DNA of 64,000 nt from Chinchilla lanigera (GCF_000276665.1 NW_004955429.1:3381441-3445440), one strand, 5' to 3'; shown: positions 33,421 through 44,829, numbered from the stretch's first letter. Numbers and translations: made by a program. The notes: a model not told the origin generated them from the letters alone.

Positions 33421-36150
33421 CCATTACAATAATTTCTGAAGCATTACCCATATACCAAAACCAGAAAAAGATCCAACCAAAAAATAGAATAATAGGTGAA
33501 TCTTCCTACTAAACATAGATCCAAAAATCCTCAATAAGATACTAGCAAACAGAATGCAGCAAATCATGAAGAAGATTACACACCATGTAGAACTAAGATT
33601 CATCCTAGGGATGCAAGGATGGCTCAGGATCTGCACACCAATAAATATGATACACCACATCAACAGAGTCAAGGACAAAAGTCACATGATCATCCCAATA
33701 GATGCAGAGAAAACATTTGACTTTTTTTTTTTTTTTAATCCCATTCAGGATAAAAACCCTGCAGAAAATTGAAATAGATGGTTTTTATTTCAATTTGATA
33801 AAAGCCATCTGTGAAAAACCAGCAGCCAACATCATACTAAATAGATAAAAACTGAAAGCTTTCACTCTAAAATCAGGAACAAGAGAAGGACATTCACTAT
33901 CGCCACTCCTATGCAATAGTGTTTTGGAAATATTAGCCAGTGCATTAGACAAGAGAAGGAAGTAAAAAGAATATGAATAGAAAAGGAAGAAGTTAAATTA
34001 TCATTATTTGCAGATGATGTGATACTCTACATAGAAGGCCCAAAAAACTCCAACAAAAGACAGAAAACATATTTAATAACTAAATTCAGAAACATAGCCA
34101 GATACAAAGTCGTCACTCAAAAATCAATAGCTTTTCTGTACACAAAAACAGACTCACTGAGAGAGAAATTAGGGAAACCACACCTTTGACTGTACCATAC
34201 CAAAAAAGGAAAAACCTAGGAATCAATGTGACAAAGAAAGTAAAAGACCTCTACACTGAAAACTATACTACTTCAAAAAGGAGATTGAAGAGGATATCAA
34301 AAATGGAAAGATATCCCTTCTTGGGTAAGAAGAACCAATATAGTGAAAGTGGTCATACTCCCAAAATTATTATACAGATTTAATGCAATCCAAATCAAAA
34401 TTCCAACAGCATACTTCACAAAATTAGAGAAAACAATCCTAAAATATATTGGAGACCAGAAAAGACCTAGAACAGCAAAAGCAATCCTAGGTGACAAAGG
34501 CAAGTCAGGGTGCATCACAATCCCTGATTTAAAATTATCCTACTGAGCTGCTGTAATAAAAATAGCATGCTATTGGCAAAAACGAACAGACCCAAGCATC
34601 AGTGGAACAGATGAGAAGATACAGAAACAGCTCCAAACACACTCAGCCACGTTATCTTCAACAAGGGAGGCAAACATCTTCATTGGAAAAAGATAGCCTC
34701 CTAAATAAATGGTACTGGTTTCTGCTATGCCAAAGACTAAAACTAAAACCTTGTCTATCACCATGCACTAAACTAAAATTGAAATGGGTCAAAGATCTAA
34801 ATATTAAAATGGAAACACTAATTCTGCTGGAAGATAGAATAGGTAAAACTCTTGAAGACATTGGTGTAAGCAAAGGCTTTATGAACAAAACCCTGATCAC
34901 ATGGGAACTATCACAAAGAATCAATACCTGGGATTTCATCTTATTAAAAATCTTTTACGGGGGCTGGGGATTTAGCTCAGCGGCAAAGCGCCTGCCTGGC
35001 AAGCGCAAGGTTGTGAGTCCGGTTCCCAGAATGAGACAAAAACCAAAAAAAAAAAAAAAAATCTTTTACATAGCAGAAGAAATCACCAACAGAGGAAGAG
35101 ACAACCCACAGAGTGGGAAAATTTTTTTCCTGGTTGTTTCTCAGACAAAGGACTGATATCTAGAATATGTGAACAACTAAAAAAACTAGATCCCCCAAAC
35201 TTAAAAATCCAATGCAGAAAGGGGCATCTATAATGAATAGATGCTTCTCAGGTGAAGAAGTGGAAATGGCAAATAAATATATGAAAAAATGTTCGACATC
35301 ACTGATCATTTGAGAAACATAAATTAAAAGTGCTGTGATTCCATTTCACTCCAGAAAAAATGGGAATTATCAAGAAATGAACCATTAACAAATGCTAGAG
35401 TGGCTGTGGGGAAAAAGGAACTTCTCCACTGTTAGTGGGAGTGTAGACTGGTGCAACCACTGTGGAAATCAGCGTGGACATTCCTCAAAAATTTAAAATT
35501 AGAGTTTCCATTTGACTCTGCTGTTCCCTTTCTTGATATCTTCCTGAAAGATTTAAAAGTATAACACAGCAATATATGCACATCCATGTTTATAGTAGCG
35601 GAGTTTGTAATAGCTAAATCTTGGAAACAGTCCAAATGCCTATCAGCTAATGAATGGCTAAAAAAGTTGTAGTTTTTTTAATATAGTGGAGTACTATTCT
35701 GCCATAAAGAAGTATAAACTTGAGGCCTTTCTAGGTAAATGGATGCACCATGAGACCATACTTTTAAGTGAAATAAAATGGACATGCATGTTTAAATATC
35801 ACATTATTTCCCTGGTGTGAGAAACCAAAAGTGAAAATAAGGACCCAAATGTATAATAGATATTGGGAAATAGGAAGAAAATGTTCAAATGAGAAGGGGA
35901 ACAAGAGAGGAGAGAGAAAGGAAATGAAAAATAAGAGAATAGAAGGAAAAAATGGGAACAAAGCTTTCATAAGTAAAGAAGGGAAGAAGGGCTGAAGGAT
36001 GAGGAGGGGAATGAGAGAAATGAATGAGAAAAATTAAGAAACAAGATACATCATGTACAAGTACAAATGCCCTATGATGAGTGTCATCACTAGGTACGTT
36101 GAAAATGTACCAATACTCTTTTAAAAAATAAAAGAAAAAAGAAACTAAAA
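33421..36150 (+). mobile_element. L1 LINE, 3' portion: ORF2 RT to 3' UTR
   Basis: Begins at the ORF2 segment directly after the point where the inverted piece stops and continues through the RT domain. The catalytic FADD is encoded at 34007-34018. The ORF2 C-terminal part follows (34186-35156), then a purine-rich 3' UTR (35860-36060) and an A-rich end at ~36120-36150. Stops and frameshifts break ORF2, and a T-run at 33721-33736 replaces part of it. A SINE is inserted at 34959. The 3' UTR resembles that at 50545, so both are one L1 lineage. Confidence 0.9.
34946..35069 (+). mobile_element. ID-like SINE inserted in L1 ORF2
   Basis: Body 34959-35060: ggggctggggatttagctca at its head, cggcaaagcgcctgcctggc, and gagtccggttcccag, then an A tail. 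The target repeat aaaaatcttttac (34946-34958) recurs as atcttttac at 35061-35069, merged with the tail. The inserted material plus duplicated target is 111 bp, a multiple of three, so the L1 frame reads through it. This copy has lost the ccggtaccgg segment. Confidence 0.95.
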
Positions 36151-36179
36151 ATTAAAAATAATGATAATAAGCATTCCTT

Positions 36180-36350
36180 GAATATTTTCTGTGGCCAAAC
36201 AGTGTTGTGAAGTACTTCAAATACATTCATATTTAATTTGAACAATAGTATTAAGGGGAAAAATTGTTACTAATTCTGATCATGAAAAGAGGTAGAGTGA
36301 AGTCATTTTAAAGTCTTAGTTTAAACAGGCTACCAAGAGGTAGAGCCAGG
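36180..36350 (-). mobile_element. MIR fragment, minus strand
   Basis: Complement order of the MIR 3' half: ctgtggccaaacagtgttgt, gaagtacttcaaatacattc, tttgaacaatagtattaagg, and aggtagagtgaagtcatttt. Diverged. Confidence 0.5.
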
Positions 36351-36537
36351 GCTTTAGACAAGGCTATCCAAATCCAGAAGACGTTCACTTAATAGCCTCA
36401 CTTCACTTTTCCTGAGTAATAACCACAGTTTTAGAAAAAATATAACTATGGCTTTCATGTATAGAGAGAATTCACTGGCAAGGTCAGTTGTTGATAACAC
36501 AAGAATGGACTGTACAGAGACAAACTTGTCTTTCTGT

Positions 36538-36538
36538 T

Positions 36539-36569
<31 letters not shown>

Positions 36570-36670
36570 CGGTTTTTCTCCGGTACCGGGAACCGAACTC
36601 ACGACCTTGCGCTTGCCAGGCAGGCACTTTGCCGCTGAGCTAAATCCCCAGGCCCCTCTTTTTTCTTCTT
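36538..36670 (-). mobile_element. ID-like SINE, young, with 14-bp TSD
   Basis: Body 36552-36656: T-run, ttttctccggtaccgggaac, cgaactcacgaccttgcgct, tgccaggcaggcactttgcc, gctgagctaaatccccaggc. It is flanked by tcttttttcttctt at 36538-36551 and 36657-36670. It carries the intact ccggtaccgg palindrome. Confidence 0.96.
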
Positions 36671-37214
36671 GATGCATCATATACATACCCAAAAAAGGAG
36701 GATTAAGTCCAATCATATTTTACTTTTCAAGAAAATTCACTGCTGCCAAAGGTCGTTCCCATCTGTCTCTTGTTGAATAAGTATTAAGATGGTGTGGTTC
36801 TTCATGGACATTAAAACCCAGGGATTTATATTGTGCTTCTACAATTTAGTCCCAAAACAACTACTGTCACGGAATTTCTAAAGAAAAGCTTATATGTACG
36901 CATTGCCAAGTTTGACCTAGACCTGATGGCTGAGCCAAGTAGATTAAAGTAGCTCATCTACAGCATATTTTTATTCTGAGTAAGGGCACAGTTCCAGACG
37001 GCTGGGCTGTGCATTATCATCTTCACTATCATCTTAGGCAGCCAAAATTTCCTTTGCCTGTGACTCTTTGGTTCTCTGTAAAGAAGCCATTTCTAATGCT
37101 ATGGGAAGTAGGTCTCTTTTTAAAGAAGAAAACATCTCTGATGCTCTTCCATGCTAGCCATTTTGTTTCGACAACCATCAGTTGGAAAAATAGATAATGA
37201 TAAATAGCTACTAT

Positions 37215-37340
37215 AAATTTAGTTACAGGGGCTGGGGATTTAGCTCAGCGGCAAAAGCGCCCGCTTGGCAAGCGCAAGGTTGTGAGTTCGGTTCCCGGTA
37301 CCGGAGAAAAACCAAAAAAAAAAAAAAAAATTTAGTCACA
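37215..37340 (+). mobile_element. ID-like SINE, young, plus strand
   Basis: Body 37228-37327: ggggctggggatttagctca, gcggcaaaagcgcccgcttg, gcaagcgcaaggttgtgagt, tcggttcccggtaccggaga, then aaaacc and a poly(A) tail. Flanks aaatttagttaca (37215-37227) and aaatttagtcaca (37328-37340) differ at one of 13 positions. This is the best reference copy of the family in the window. Confidence 0.96.
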
Positions 37341-37595
37341 CCTGTAAATACATTTATATTACTTTACTAGCAATCACAGTCTTACCTATATAAATTTAAT
37401 GTATACTGGTACATTTGTACACATGTTTTCATCTATAAACATATTTGGCCTACATAAGTTTTCACAGACCCCTTATAATACCTTCAACACAGGTAGGAGT
37501 GTATTGAACATTAGTTCAACAGAATTATTCTCTACTTAAAATTTTTTCTTTCCTCCTCCTTCTCCTCTCTCATCCTTCTTTTTTCTTTCTTTTTG

Positions 37596-37742
37596 TTTTG
37601 TGCTACTGGGTGTGGAATACACTGGTTTTGCCCTAAATTACATCCCTTACCCTTTTTTATTTTGAGATAGGGTCTCACTAGGTCGCTCTGCCTCAGCCGC
37701 CAAAAGTACCAGGACTTCAGGTGTGCACCATTACACCCTATT
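37596..37742 (-). mobile_element. B1-dID dimer, minus strand
   Basis: Read in reverse, an ID-type half (37596-37652: gtgctactgggtgtggaata, cactggttttgccctaaatt) is followed by a 7SL-derived half (gagatagggtctcactaggt, gcctcagccgccaaaagtac, caggtgtgcaccattacacc). Diverged. Confidence 0.65.
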
Positions 37743-37744
37743 TA

Positions 37745-38250
37745 AACTTTCTAAGACTATTACCCTTCCTCCTATTCTCATCTTCCCCCTTGCTTTGCTG
37801 TAACCCTGTGAGAGTTTTTTTGCTTTGAAACCCAAACAAAATCTGAAGCAAATAGAGTTTATTTTAAAACTCTGTGTAAAAGCATGCTGGAATTCTCAGG
37901 GGTAAAATACACTGATATCTGCTTCTGCAAGGAAAATGGGGAGAAAAATGAGTAGATGAAAATATAGTAAAACCAATACATCAACACATTAACAATTGTA
38001 GAATCCACATCAGGGAGATCTGAGTGCTTAGTGTACAACTCTTTCTGTTTTCCTCCATATTTGCACATTCACATAGTAAAATGTTGAGAAAAATGCATGC
38101 ATGATTCTTACTATTATTTTCATGTATACAGAGTATGATATTTTGATGTTACCATACAAATTCCTAAAATCAAATTTAATGTAGTGGACTCTTGAGTTAT
38201 AACCAGCCTGACATATGAACAACTTGGCTATGACTGGAATTTTTGTTTTA
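37745..38250. other. No recognised gene
   Basis: AT-rich unique-looking sequence with two overlapping minus ORFs of 64-69 codons and no domains. Confidence 0.4.
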
Positions 38251-38255
38251 ACTTA

Positions 38256-38390
38256 TGACCAGAGTCTTTTTTTTTTTTTTTTTTTTTTTTTGGTTTTTCT
38301 CCGGTACCAGGAACTGAACTCACGACCTTGTGCTTGCCAGGCAGGTGCTTTTGCCGCTGAGCTAAATCCCCAGCCCGTGACCAGAGTCTT
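38256..38390 (-). mobile_element. ID-like SINE, young, with 13-bp TSD
   Basis: Body 38269-38377: a long T-run (24 bases) then ggtttttctccggtaccagg, aactgaactcacgaccttgt, gcttgccaggcaggtgcttt, tgccgctgagctaaatcccc, agccc. Flanks are tgaccagagtctt at 38256-38268 and 38378-38390, an exact repeat. The long pure tail implies a recent insertion. Confidence 0.97.
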
Positions 38391-38394
38391 GAGT

Positions 38395-39880
38395 TATGAC
38401 CTGAATCCCATCCACTTGTGTTTCCAGATGGTATCAGATACAGATTTAACTCTTCAAAAGTTCTGGAAGGAACATTTCAACATCCTTTCCTGTATGGGGT
38501 TAATTGAGAAATCCAGGTCGATCTCAGTATCTCTGTAAGTACACTGAGATCTGCCTGTGTACAGGAGGGAGACTTTGAGAGCTGTGTAGAGGAGCCTGAA
38601 CTTTCAATTGACAGCTTGAATTATAACCAGCCGTTGGGAACAGATTGCCTTCGTAAGTCAAGAGTGTACTGTATTAGAATCAGATCTCTTCAGTATAGGA
38701 GAATGTTCTTCTCATGCCTCTTGGTCTCTTTCCCTTATTTGAACTTGACCCTTAGTTGGAAAAACCTACAGAACATCTACCAGGGGCTAGGACCTCTAGG
38801 ATGGAGTAGGGAGAAATGTTGCTGAAGCTCAGCTCTGAGCAGAACTCTGCTGTGTGGCTGTGCCATAGGAGCTTTCCAGAAATCAAAATTGTGGTTTTAA
38901 AGAGAGAGTGGCTTCCACATCTCAGCCAGGCTGCTGCTGCTGTTTGACACAGATGTAGGCTAAATGCAGTAAGAGCGAATAAATGATATATGGTGGTGTT
39001 GGAAACTTCAGTGCTCTATTAAACTTGTTTCCTACTGGTTTAAAGACTGAGAGATGCTGAACCCCTGCATTGAAAGTCATTCATTTTTTGGAGTTGAGTA
39101 GCCTGGACCCAGAGAAGATCTTGATACCCCAGGCAGGAAGCATTTTAAGGGCCACACAGGGCCCTTTGTGTGCACATGTGGGCGCACAGTCTTAGTTCTT
39201 CAGGTGGTGCAGGGAGCCTCAGTGGAGATGTCCTAATCTTGGACATGTCCTCCTTGGTTCCCTGGCTCTCTCAGAACTCCCTTGGTTTTTATGTTGTTTT
39301 TTATTAGAAAAGTGACTAGACTTCCCTTTAAACATTTTCTTAAGCATTAGCGTACATTTGCAGCCAAAGTCCTAAGTTTATATTGAGACCTGAGGTTGGG
39401 AAACAGGATCCTAAGACTTTGTCATCTTGAACTCCACTTCAGTATACTGCAGTGTGAATCAAGACAGAGACTTGAGAACTTCATTGAGTTTCTATGAAAA
39501 GGAGGGGAGATATCAAGTAGGACACTCATGCTAAATATGCTATGCCATAAGTTTAATATCCATGAATTACCATGCTTAAGGAGTTCTACAAGAAGAATTT
39601 TAGTGTGGATTTAATTCTTTTCCCATGCCCATTTCTCAACCACATATGTACAAAATCAAATAAATGTTACTCATATAAAGGTTTTTTCATTTGTGATCAA
39701 TGACAATTTGTAAAGGAAATTCTGATTATGAAGGTTAAAAAAGAGAAAGAAACCCAAAGAACCCAATTTTGCCCAGATAATCATTCTTTTGAATGGTTAC
39801 CTGCCTTTTGCTGATGTTTGTTCATATATAACCTCAGCATGTAAACCAAATAACACTGAGATTTGTAATCATGTACAATT
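38395..39880. other. No recognised gene
   Basis: Unique-looking sequence. The longest ORF is 69 codons (38616-38825, plus). No repeat recognised. Confidence 0.45.
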
Positions 39881-39883
39881 TAA

Positions 39884-39987
39884 TGGCATAGCAAGACCCT
39901 GTCACTAAATAAAAAAATAAACAGGTCTGGAGATGTAGCTTAATGTGAAGGCCTTGGGTTCTATCACCAGCACCTCAAAAACAAAAG
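39884..39987 (+). mobile_element. Partial B1-dID dimer
   Basis: The end of a 7SL half (catagcaagaccctgtcact with an A-rich linker) is followed by an ID half (gtctggagatgtagcttaat; gccttgggttctatcaccag) and a short tail. The 5' half is missing. Confidence 0.6.
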
Positions 39988-40451
39988 TGATTTATCTTAC
40001 TATGGTGTTGGAACACAGTTAGAAAGTTCATTATCAGACACGTGTCAGACACTTGCACTGGCCTCAGTCTTTAGCTGTCTGGAAAAGCAATTTGTTATCA
40101 TATACATTGCCTGCTTATGAATATTAGCACTTAATTTCCTAACAATGTGTCGGTGACAGAACATATCACTTTATTGTTCAGGATGTCAGGATTTCCAGTG
40201 GGATCATTTTGTAATGTGACAGAAAAATCTATTAATTCAATATAATTGGTGGAATAATTTAATAATGATGACTAAGAAACTAAATGACTCATTTTTGAAA
40301 TAAAAGATGAAAACTTGATATTTCTAAAACCAAGATGTGATAAAAATTCTGAAAATGCTATTTCTGCATTTAGGACCTAAATCTCATCAGTTATGATTAG
40401 ATAAATCACTGGAATGAGAAATTGAGTTGGAAATGTCTGCATGTGATCTTA

Positions 40452-40455
<4 letters not shown>

Positions 40456-40498
<43 letters not shown>
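40456..40498. repeat. (TA)n microsatellite
   Basis: About 21 uninterrupted TA units. It could extrude a cruciform and is probably length-variable. Confidence 0.97.
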
Positions 40499-40502
<4 letters not shown>

Positions 40503-40519
40503 TTATTCATTTGAAGTAA

Positions 40520-40850
40520 TAATCATAGCCAATATTTATAGAGATGTTTTGGTGTGGTAATCATTATTCTATGTATTACTTTATTTATTCTTTTTTTTTT
40601 TTGTTTTTTGTTTTTCTCTGGTACCGGGAACTGAAATCACAACCTTGTACTTGCCAGGCAGGCGCTTTGCCGCTGAGTTAAATCCCCAGCCCCTACTTTA
40701 TTTATTCTTCCATTTGCCCTCTAGATCTTTTCATTTTATGGCTTTTAGATGAAGGAAACCAAGATTTAAATAATTTAGCTCTTGTCAAAGATTATACTGG
40801 TAGTAACTAGGGATTTGAACTCAGGCATTGATACCATATCCCAACCATTA
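40520..40850 (-). mobile_element. MIR SINE, minus strand, split by a young SINE
   Basis: Left block: aatcatagccaatatttata then ttattctatgtattactt. Right block: cattttatggcttttagatg, aaggaaaccaagatttaaat, actagggatttgaactcagg. The order is that of a MIR read in reverse, interrupted by the SINE at 40593-40693. Confidence 0.65.
40577..40709 (-). mobile_element. ID-like SINE, young, with 16-bp TSD
   Basis: Body 40593-40693: T-run, tttttctctggtaccgggaa, ctgaaatcacaaccttgtac, ttgccaggcaggcgctttgc, cgctgagttaaatccccagc. Flanks tactttatttattctt at 40577-40592 and 40694-40709, exact over 16 bases. It interrupts an old MIR. Confidence 0.97.
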
Positions 40851-40933
40851 AAAACTACATGAACATTTTTTAAAAGAAGCAAACAAATAACATTCCTAAT
40901 TTAGTCATATTTTTGGCATTATATTGCAGCAGG

Positions 40934-41462
40934 TGTGCTAGTTGCTTTTGGTTTCTATACCAAATTCCCACAAACTGGAGGATTAAGGCAACAGAAATTG
41001 TTTGTCAGAGTCCTGGAGGTCAGAAGTCTGAAACAAAGATATTGGCAGACCATGTTCCCTTTGTAGCATCCAGGAAAGACTCCTTCCTTGTCTTCCAGCT
41101 TCTGGTGGCCGTGGATGTTTCTTGTAACTACATTATTCCAATCTGTGCCTTGATCTTTACAAGATCTTCTCTCTGTGCCTTCTTATTGTATCTTAACAAG
41201 ACATTTCTTAATGGATTGGGGGCCCCTCATGGTAACCAGGGCAATCTCATCTTGAGATCCTTAATTTAGTGCCTTGGCAAAGACTTTATTTTTGCATGTG
41301 ATCCTGAGGATCAGGGCATCATGCAGCTAGGCAAGTGCTCTACAGCTAAGCTGAACCCCTAGCCCCAGAGACATTTTTCTAAACAAGGCCAAATTCACTC
41401 ATGGGCTCTGGGGATAGGACATGGGTATGTTTTCTGGAGGGGCCATTATTTAGCCCATTACA
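40934..41462 (-). mobile_element. MaLR-type LTR (MLT1/MST-like) with nested SINE
   Basis: Complement reading begins TGTAATGGGCTAAATAATGG at 41462. Plus-strand markers: ccacaaactggaggattaag, gtcctggaggtcagaagtct, caggaaagactccttccttg, cttccagcttctggtggccg, ggcaatctcatcttgagatc. At 41290-41366 it is interrupted by an old ID-like SINE. The 118-codon plus ORF here is LTR sequence, not a gene. Confidence 0.8.
41290..41366 (-). mobile_element. ID-like SINE nested in the LTR
   Basis: catgtgatcctgaggatcag, catgcagctaggcaagtgct, and ctacagctaagctgaacccc then tagccc correspond to a diverged ID copy in reverse. Confidence 0.75.
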
Positions 41463-41469
41463 GTGGGTT

Positions 41470-41650
41470 GTAAATAATCATCTTCATCATTGCCAACATT
41501 TCCTAATTGTATATTAAGTACCAGATTCTATGCTAAACTTTATGCTAATCTTACCATTTATTCATCAGATTAACTTATGAAGTCAGGATTATATGATTTT
41601 AATTTTAAAGATGATAAAACTAGGAATTGAAAAAGCTACTTAGTCCTAAT
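41470..41650 (-). mobile_element. MIR fragment, minus strand
   Basis: Blocks taccagattctatgctaaac, ttatgctaatcttaccattt, taacttatgaagtcaggatt and aagatgataaaactaggaat follow the MIR complement order. Confidence 0.6.
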
Positions 41651-41654
41651 GGTT

Positions 41655-42800
41655 TTAGATGCATCTTTTGTATTTTTTTTGTCTTAAAATCACATGACCT
41701 GCATTTATTTTTTTTTATTTTAGAAATAAAAGGAGGAAAATACTAACAGACAGACAACATTTTACAAAATAGCAAAGGATCAGTACAGACATTACAGAGT
41801 TACAAACAGAGTGGTAGGGAATTAACAACGCTTGTTGTATTACATATTGATATCTTCAAAGTAGTTTCTCATGAAAACAGATATAGATATACAAAGCTGA
41901 TCAACCAAGGCCTCATTGACAGTTTCTTTCAGCAAGGAAATACAAGACAATAGAACAGCCATGTTAACTATCCTGCATATACATACATACAAACTTTCTC
42001 CTTCTTTCCCTTCTCTTTTCCCATATCCCAGTTACCCTTTACCTTTGAGTGCTTTCCTATCAATTCACAATGTCTATCATATCTCCTAGTTTAAATTAAC
42101 TCTTTCAGGCTTTACACTAGAGAAACAATGTGGTGCTTGCACATGTATGTTTGATTTATTTCACTTTGCATTTAACTGTTATAAAATATTTCCTAATAAA
42201 AAAGTCATCAGATTCCAGTGGTTTTATGGAACTCTTAAGTTTTAAAGTTTTCAAGGCACATTAATTCCTATATTGTTCAAATTATTCTAATGAGTGTAAA
42301 AGTCTGAAAGATATCCCAGTTATTCTGTAAATATTTCACCTTGGGAGATTAAACAGAGGGATATTCAAAAATATAGAAAATGCCAAGAAAATGATAAGCA
42401 AATTAGACATAGTACTGTATTAAAAGAATAAAATATAATTATTTAATAAGGAACTTTCCAAGCATTGTAGAAAAGTTCCACATCAGAAAATCTATAAATA
42501 TATTTTATTATGTTTGTTTAAAACATCATAGAATTTTATCAATATATGCTAAAAATCATTCTGTAGTCTGTAGGATCTAGTTGTAGTGAACTATTGGAAG
42601 AAAAATAAAAATAAAGGAGTACTGGTAGTTCCTAAATATTATCATAGTTATGTATTAGAAGCCAATTGCAAATATTCTGGGAAAATTGTGAAATATCAAA
42701 AATACAAAAGGAAAAAGCATCAGGAATTACTTAGCATTGTCTTAGATGTACTAGCTAATTTGATAGAAAAAATAACAAAAGTAGTATGTGTATTGGGAAA
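41655..42800. other. No recognised gene
   Basis: AT-rich. 41700-42000 may be a decayed retroelement, but the family is not recognised. The 86-codon ORF at 42586-42846 is lysine-rich from A-rich DNA and looks like chance. Confidence 0.4.
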
Positions 42801-42805
42801 TTGTC

Positions 42806-43166
42806 TTATCTTGTGCTATTATAACAAAGTGAACTCGATGGTTTAAATAATAGGTAGTTATTGTCACAGTTTCTAGAAGTTACCCAAGGAAAGATACTGG
42901 TTTATTTGGTTTCCTGACCAGAGCTTTTTTCTTGGCTTGAAGATGGTCACCTATTCAGTGTGTTCTCACATGGAGGGAGAGAGTTCTAGGCTCTCTCTCC
43001 TTTCTTTTTTTAAGTACATTTTTAATCCAATCCTATAACAAAGGCCCCACCCTTATGACCTCATTTGAGCCAAACGGCCACCAAATCCCCACCTCAAATA
43101 CCATCACACAATTGCTCAGGACTCCAGCATATGAATTTGAGAGGACACAAACTTTCAGTCCTGTGA
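42806..43166 (-). mobile_element. MaLR-type LTR, minus strand
   Basis: Plus-strand markers: gctattataacaaagtgaac, tgtcacagtttctagaagtt, gcttgaagatggtcacctat, aggccccacccttatgacct, catatgaatttgagaggaca. About 360 bp, ends eroded. Confidence 0.7.
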
Positions 43167-43584
43167 AATGGAAATAAAAGTAAAAATTATAATTTTTGAA
43201 ATGACATAATTTTATTAGTAAAATGCAAAAGACTCCCTGAGTTACCTAATCTATTGTATTCAGGACCAATTCTCCCTGTGTCTACTCTGAGAGTGTCATT
43301 TTTATTAATGAGATGACTAATATTAGGTTTAAATAATTTATTCATTTTATATGATCCATTAATTTATATACTCTTTTAAAAAATTCTTTCTTTCAGATTA
43401 TCAAAAACATTTCTGAGTGATTAATAAGTGTTTTATTGACTGGTTGAGTAGTGATATTTACTCACCAACTCATCTGTGACAGCTCTCTCCCTATGTCCTT
43501 TGATTTTAATGTTCTTCAACCTCATCATTGGTACCTAGAGGTATTAATTAACTTTACAAATTAATCAAATGCAAATACAACTGT

Positions 43585-44590
43585 ATTTGTATTAATCAAC
43601 TTTCCTGTTGTTGGGGAAAATTACCTGACACAATTTGAAGGAGGAGAGGTCCTCCTTTATAATTTGGCTTGTGGTTTTAGAGGATTCAGTCCATGGTCAG
43701 CTGGCTCCAAGGCAGAAATATCATGGCAGAGAGACATAGTAGAGCAAAATTGCTTAGTTCATGGTGGCTGAGAAGCAAATCATGGAATACCACTAGAGAG
43801 GAAAGGGTGAGGGACCAGGTAGAGATTCCAAGGTCATATCCCCATGATCCACCCAGACACAGCCGAAAGTGTGGCTTAGTATTAGTCAAGTAAAAAATAA
43901 ACTTAACCACAATATTTTACCCTTTTCCACTTGACATACATACATATCTTAAAATGTACTTAATTTCCAAATAAAGAAAATATTAATTCAAAATTCTACC
44001 TAATATGATACAACTATCTCATGTGCAACATGAAATGCAATAAGACTGTACTCAAAATCTCAACAGTTCCAGTATGGCTTAAAAGGCCAAGTCCAAGTCT
44101 CCCCTGAGACTCAGGAGAAACCCTTAGCTGTAACCTCTGTAAAATTTAAAAAGCAAGTCACTTAATCCCAATATAAAATATCATTCCCATCCAAAACATT
44201 CCTATTCCAAAAGAGAGAAGTAGAGGCATGGAAGAGTAGGACCAAAGCAGGATGGAAACCCAGTAAGGTAAACATTAAGTTCTGTAGCTCAATGCCTGGC
44301 ACCCAGGGTACATGGTGGTGAGATGTGAGTTCCAAATGGCTTGGTCAACCCCATCCCTGTGGCCTTGGCAGTTGTAGCCTGCACTGACTCTCTCTTTGGC
44401 TGGCTTTTCTTGTTGCCTCTAGCTTTTCTTGGCAGACAATTGATTGTGATATTTGTATGTCTGTGTACTTGAAAAAGCAGCCACATTTTCCGTGCTTATG
44501 GAGTAGCTTGGCTAAGGAAATAACTTCTCTATAGTGTGAGGGTCTCACTGGGGTGTGCTGTGGTTCTGGGCACCAAGTGTGAGGGTATGT
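43585..44590 (-). mobile_element. LTR retrotransposon remnant (LTR plus adjacent internal-like sequence)
   Basis: 43585-43910 is the complement of a MaLR-like LTR (ggaaaattacctgacacaat, gaggattcagtccatggtca, catggcagagagacatagta). The following ~650 bp (ctcaacagttccagtatggc, acattcctattccaaaagag, aaagcaggatggaaacccag, caatgcctggcacccagggt) resembles the internal portion that often accompanies such LTRs. No open retroviral frame is seen. Identity of the second part is from recall only. Confidence 0.5.
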
Positions 44591-44701
44591 AGTAGTTCTG
44601 TGGCTGTAGAAGTCAGTTATTTTGTGAAACCATCCATTATTTTGTAGGTTTTAACATACTTTTAAAATATATTAATGAGAGATTAGAAAAAAGTAACCTT
44701 A

Positions 44702-44824
44702 ATTGAGCATGGTGGTACACACCTGTGGTCCCAGATGCTCAGGAAGCTGAGGTAGAGGATTTACTTGAACTCAGAAGCTCAAGACCAGCCTGGTAATACA
44801 GCAAGACCTCATCTCAAACAAACA
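44702..44824 (+). mobile_element. B1 SINE, plus strand
   Basis: attgagcatggtggtacaca, cctgtggtcccagatgctca, gaagctgaggtagaggattt, caagaccagcctggtaatac, agcaagacctcatctcaaac. A complete diverged 7SL-type monomer with a caaa tail. Confidence 0.85.
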
Positions 44825-44829
44825 GCCCC

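Noticed and set aside
34959..35060. tRNA gene
   Set aside because: The box A- and box B-like sequences belong to a SINE with A tail and target duplications. No intact acceptor stem or anticodon arm can be formed with confidence. The same applies to the other ID-like copies.
34602..35156. 184-codon ORF, the longest in the window, as a gene
   Set aside because: It is L1 ORF2 C-terminal sequence with a SINE inserted; there is no independent coding signal.
36354..36716. 120-codon minus ORF
   Set aside because: The centre is an ID-like SINE and its A tail, flanked by unrelated sequence.
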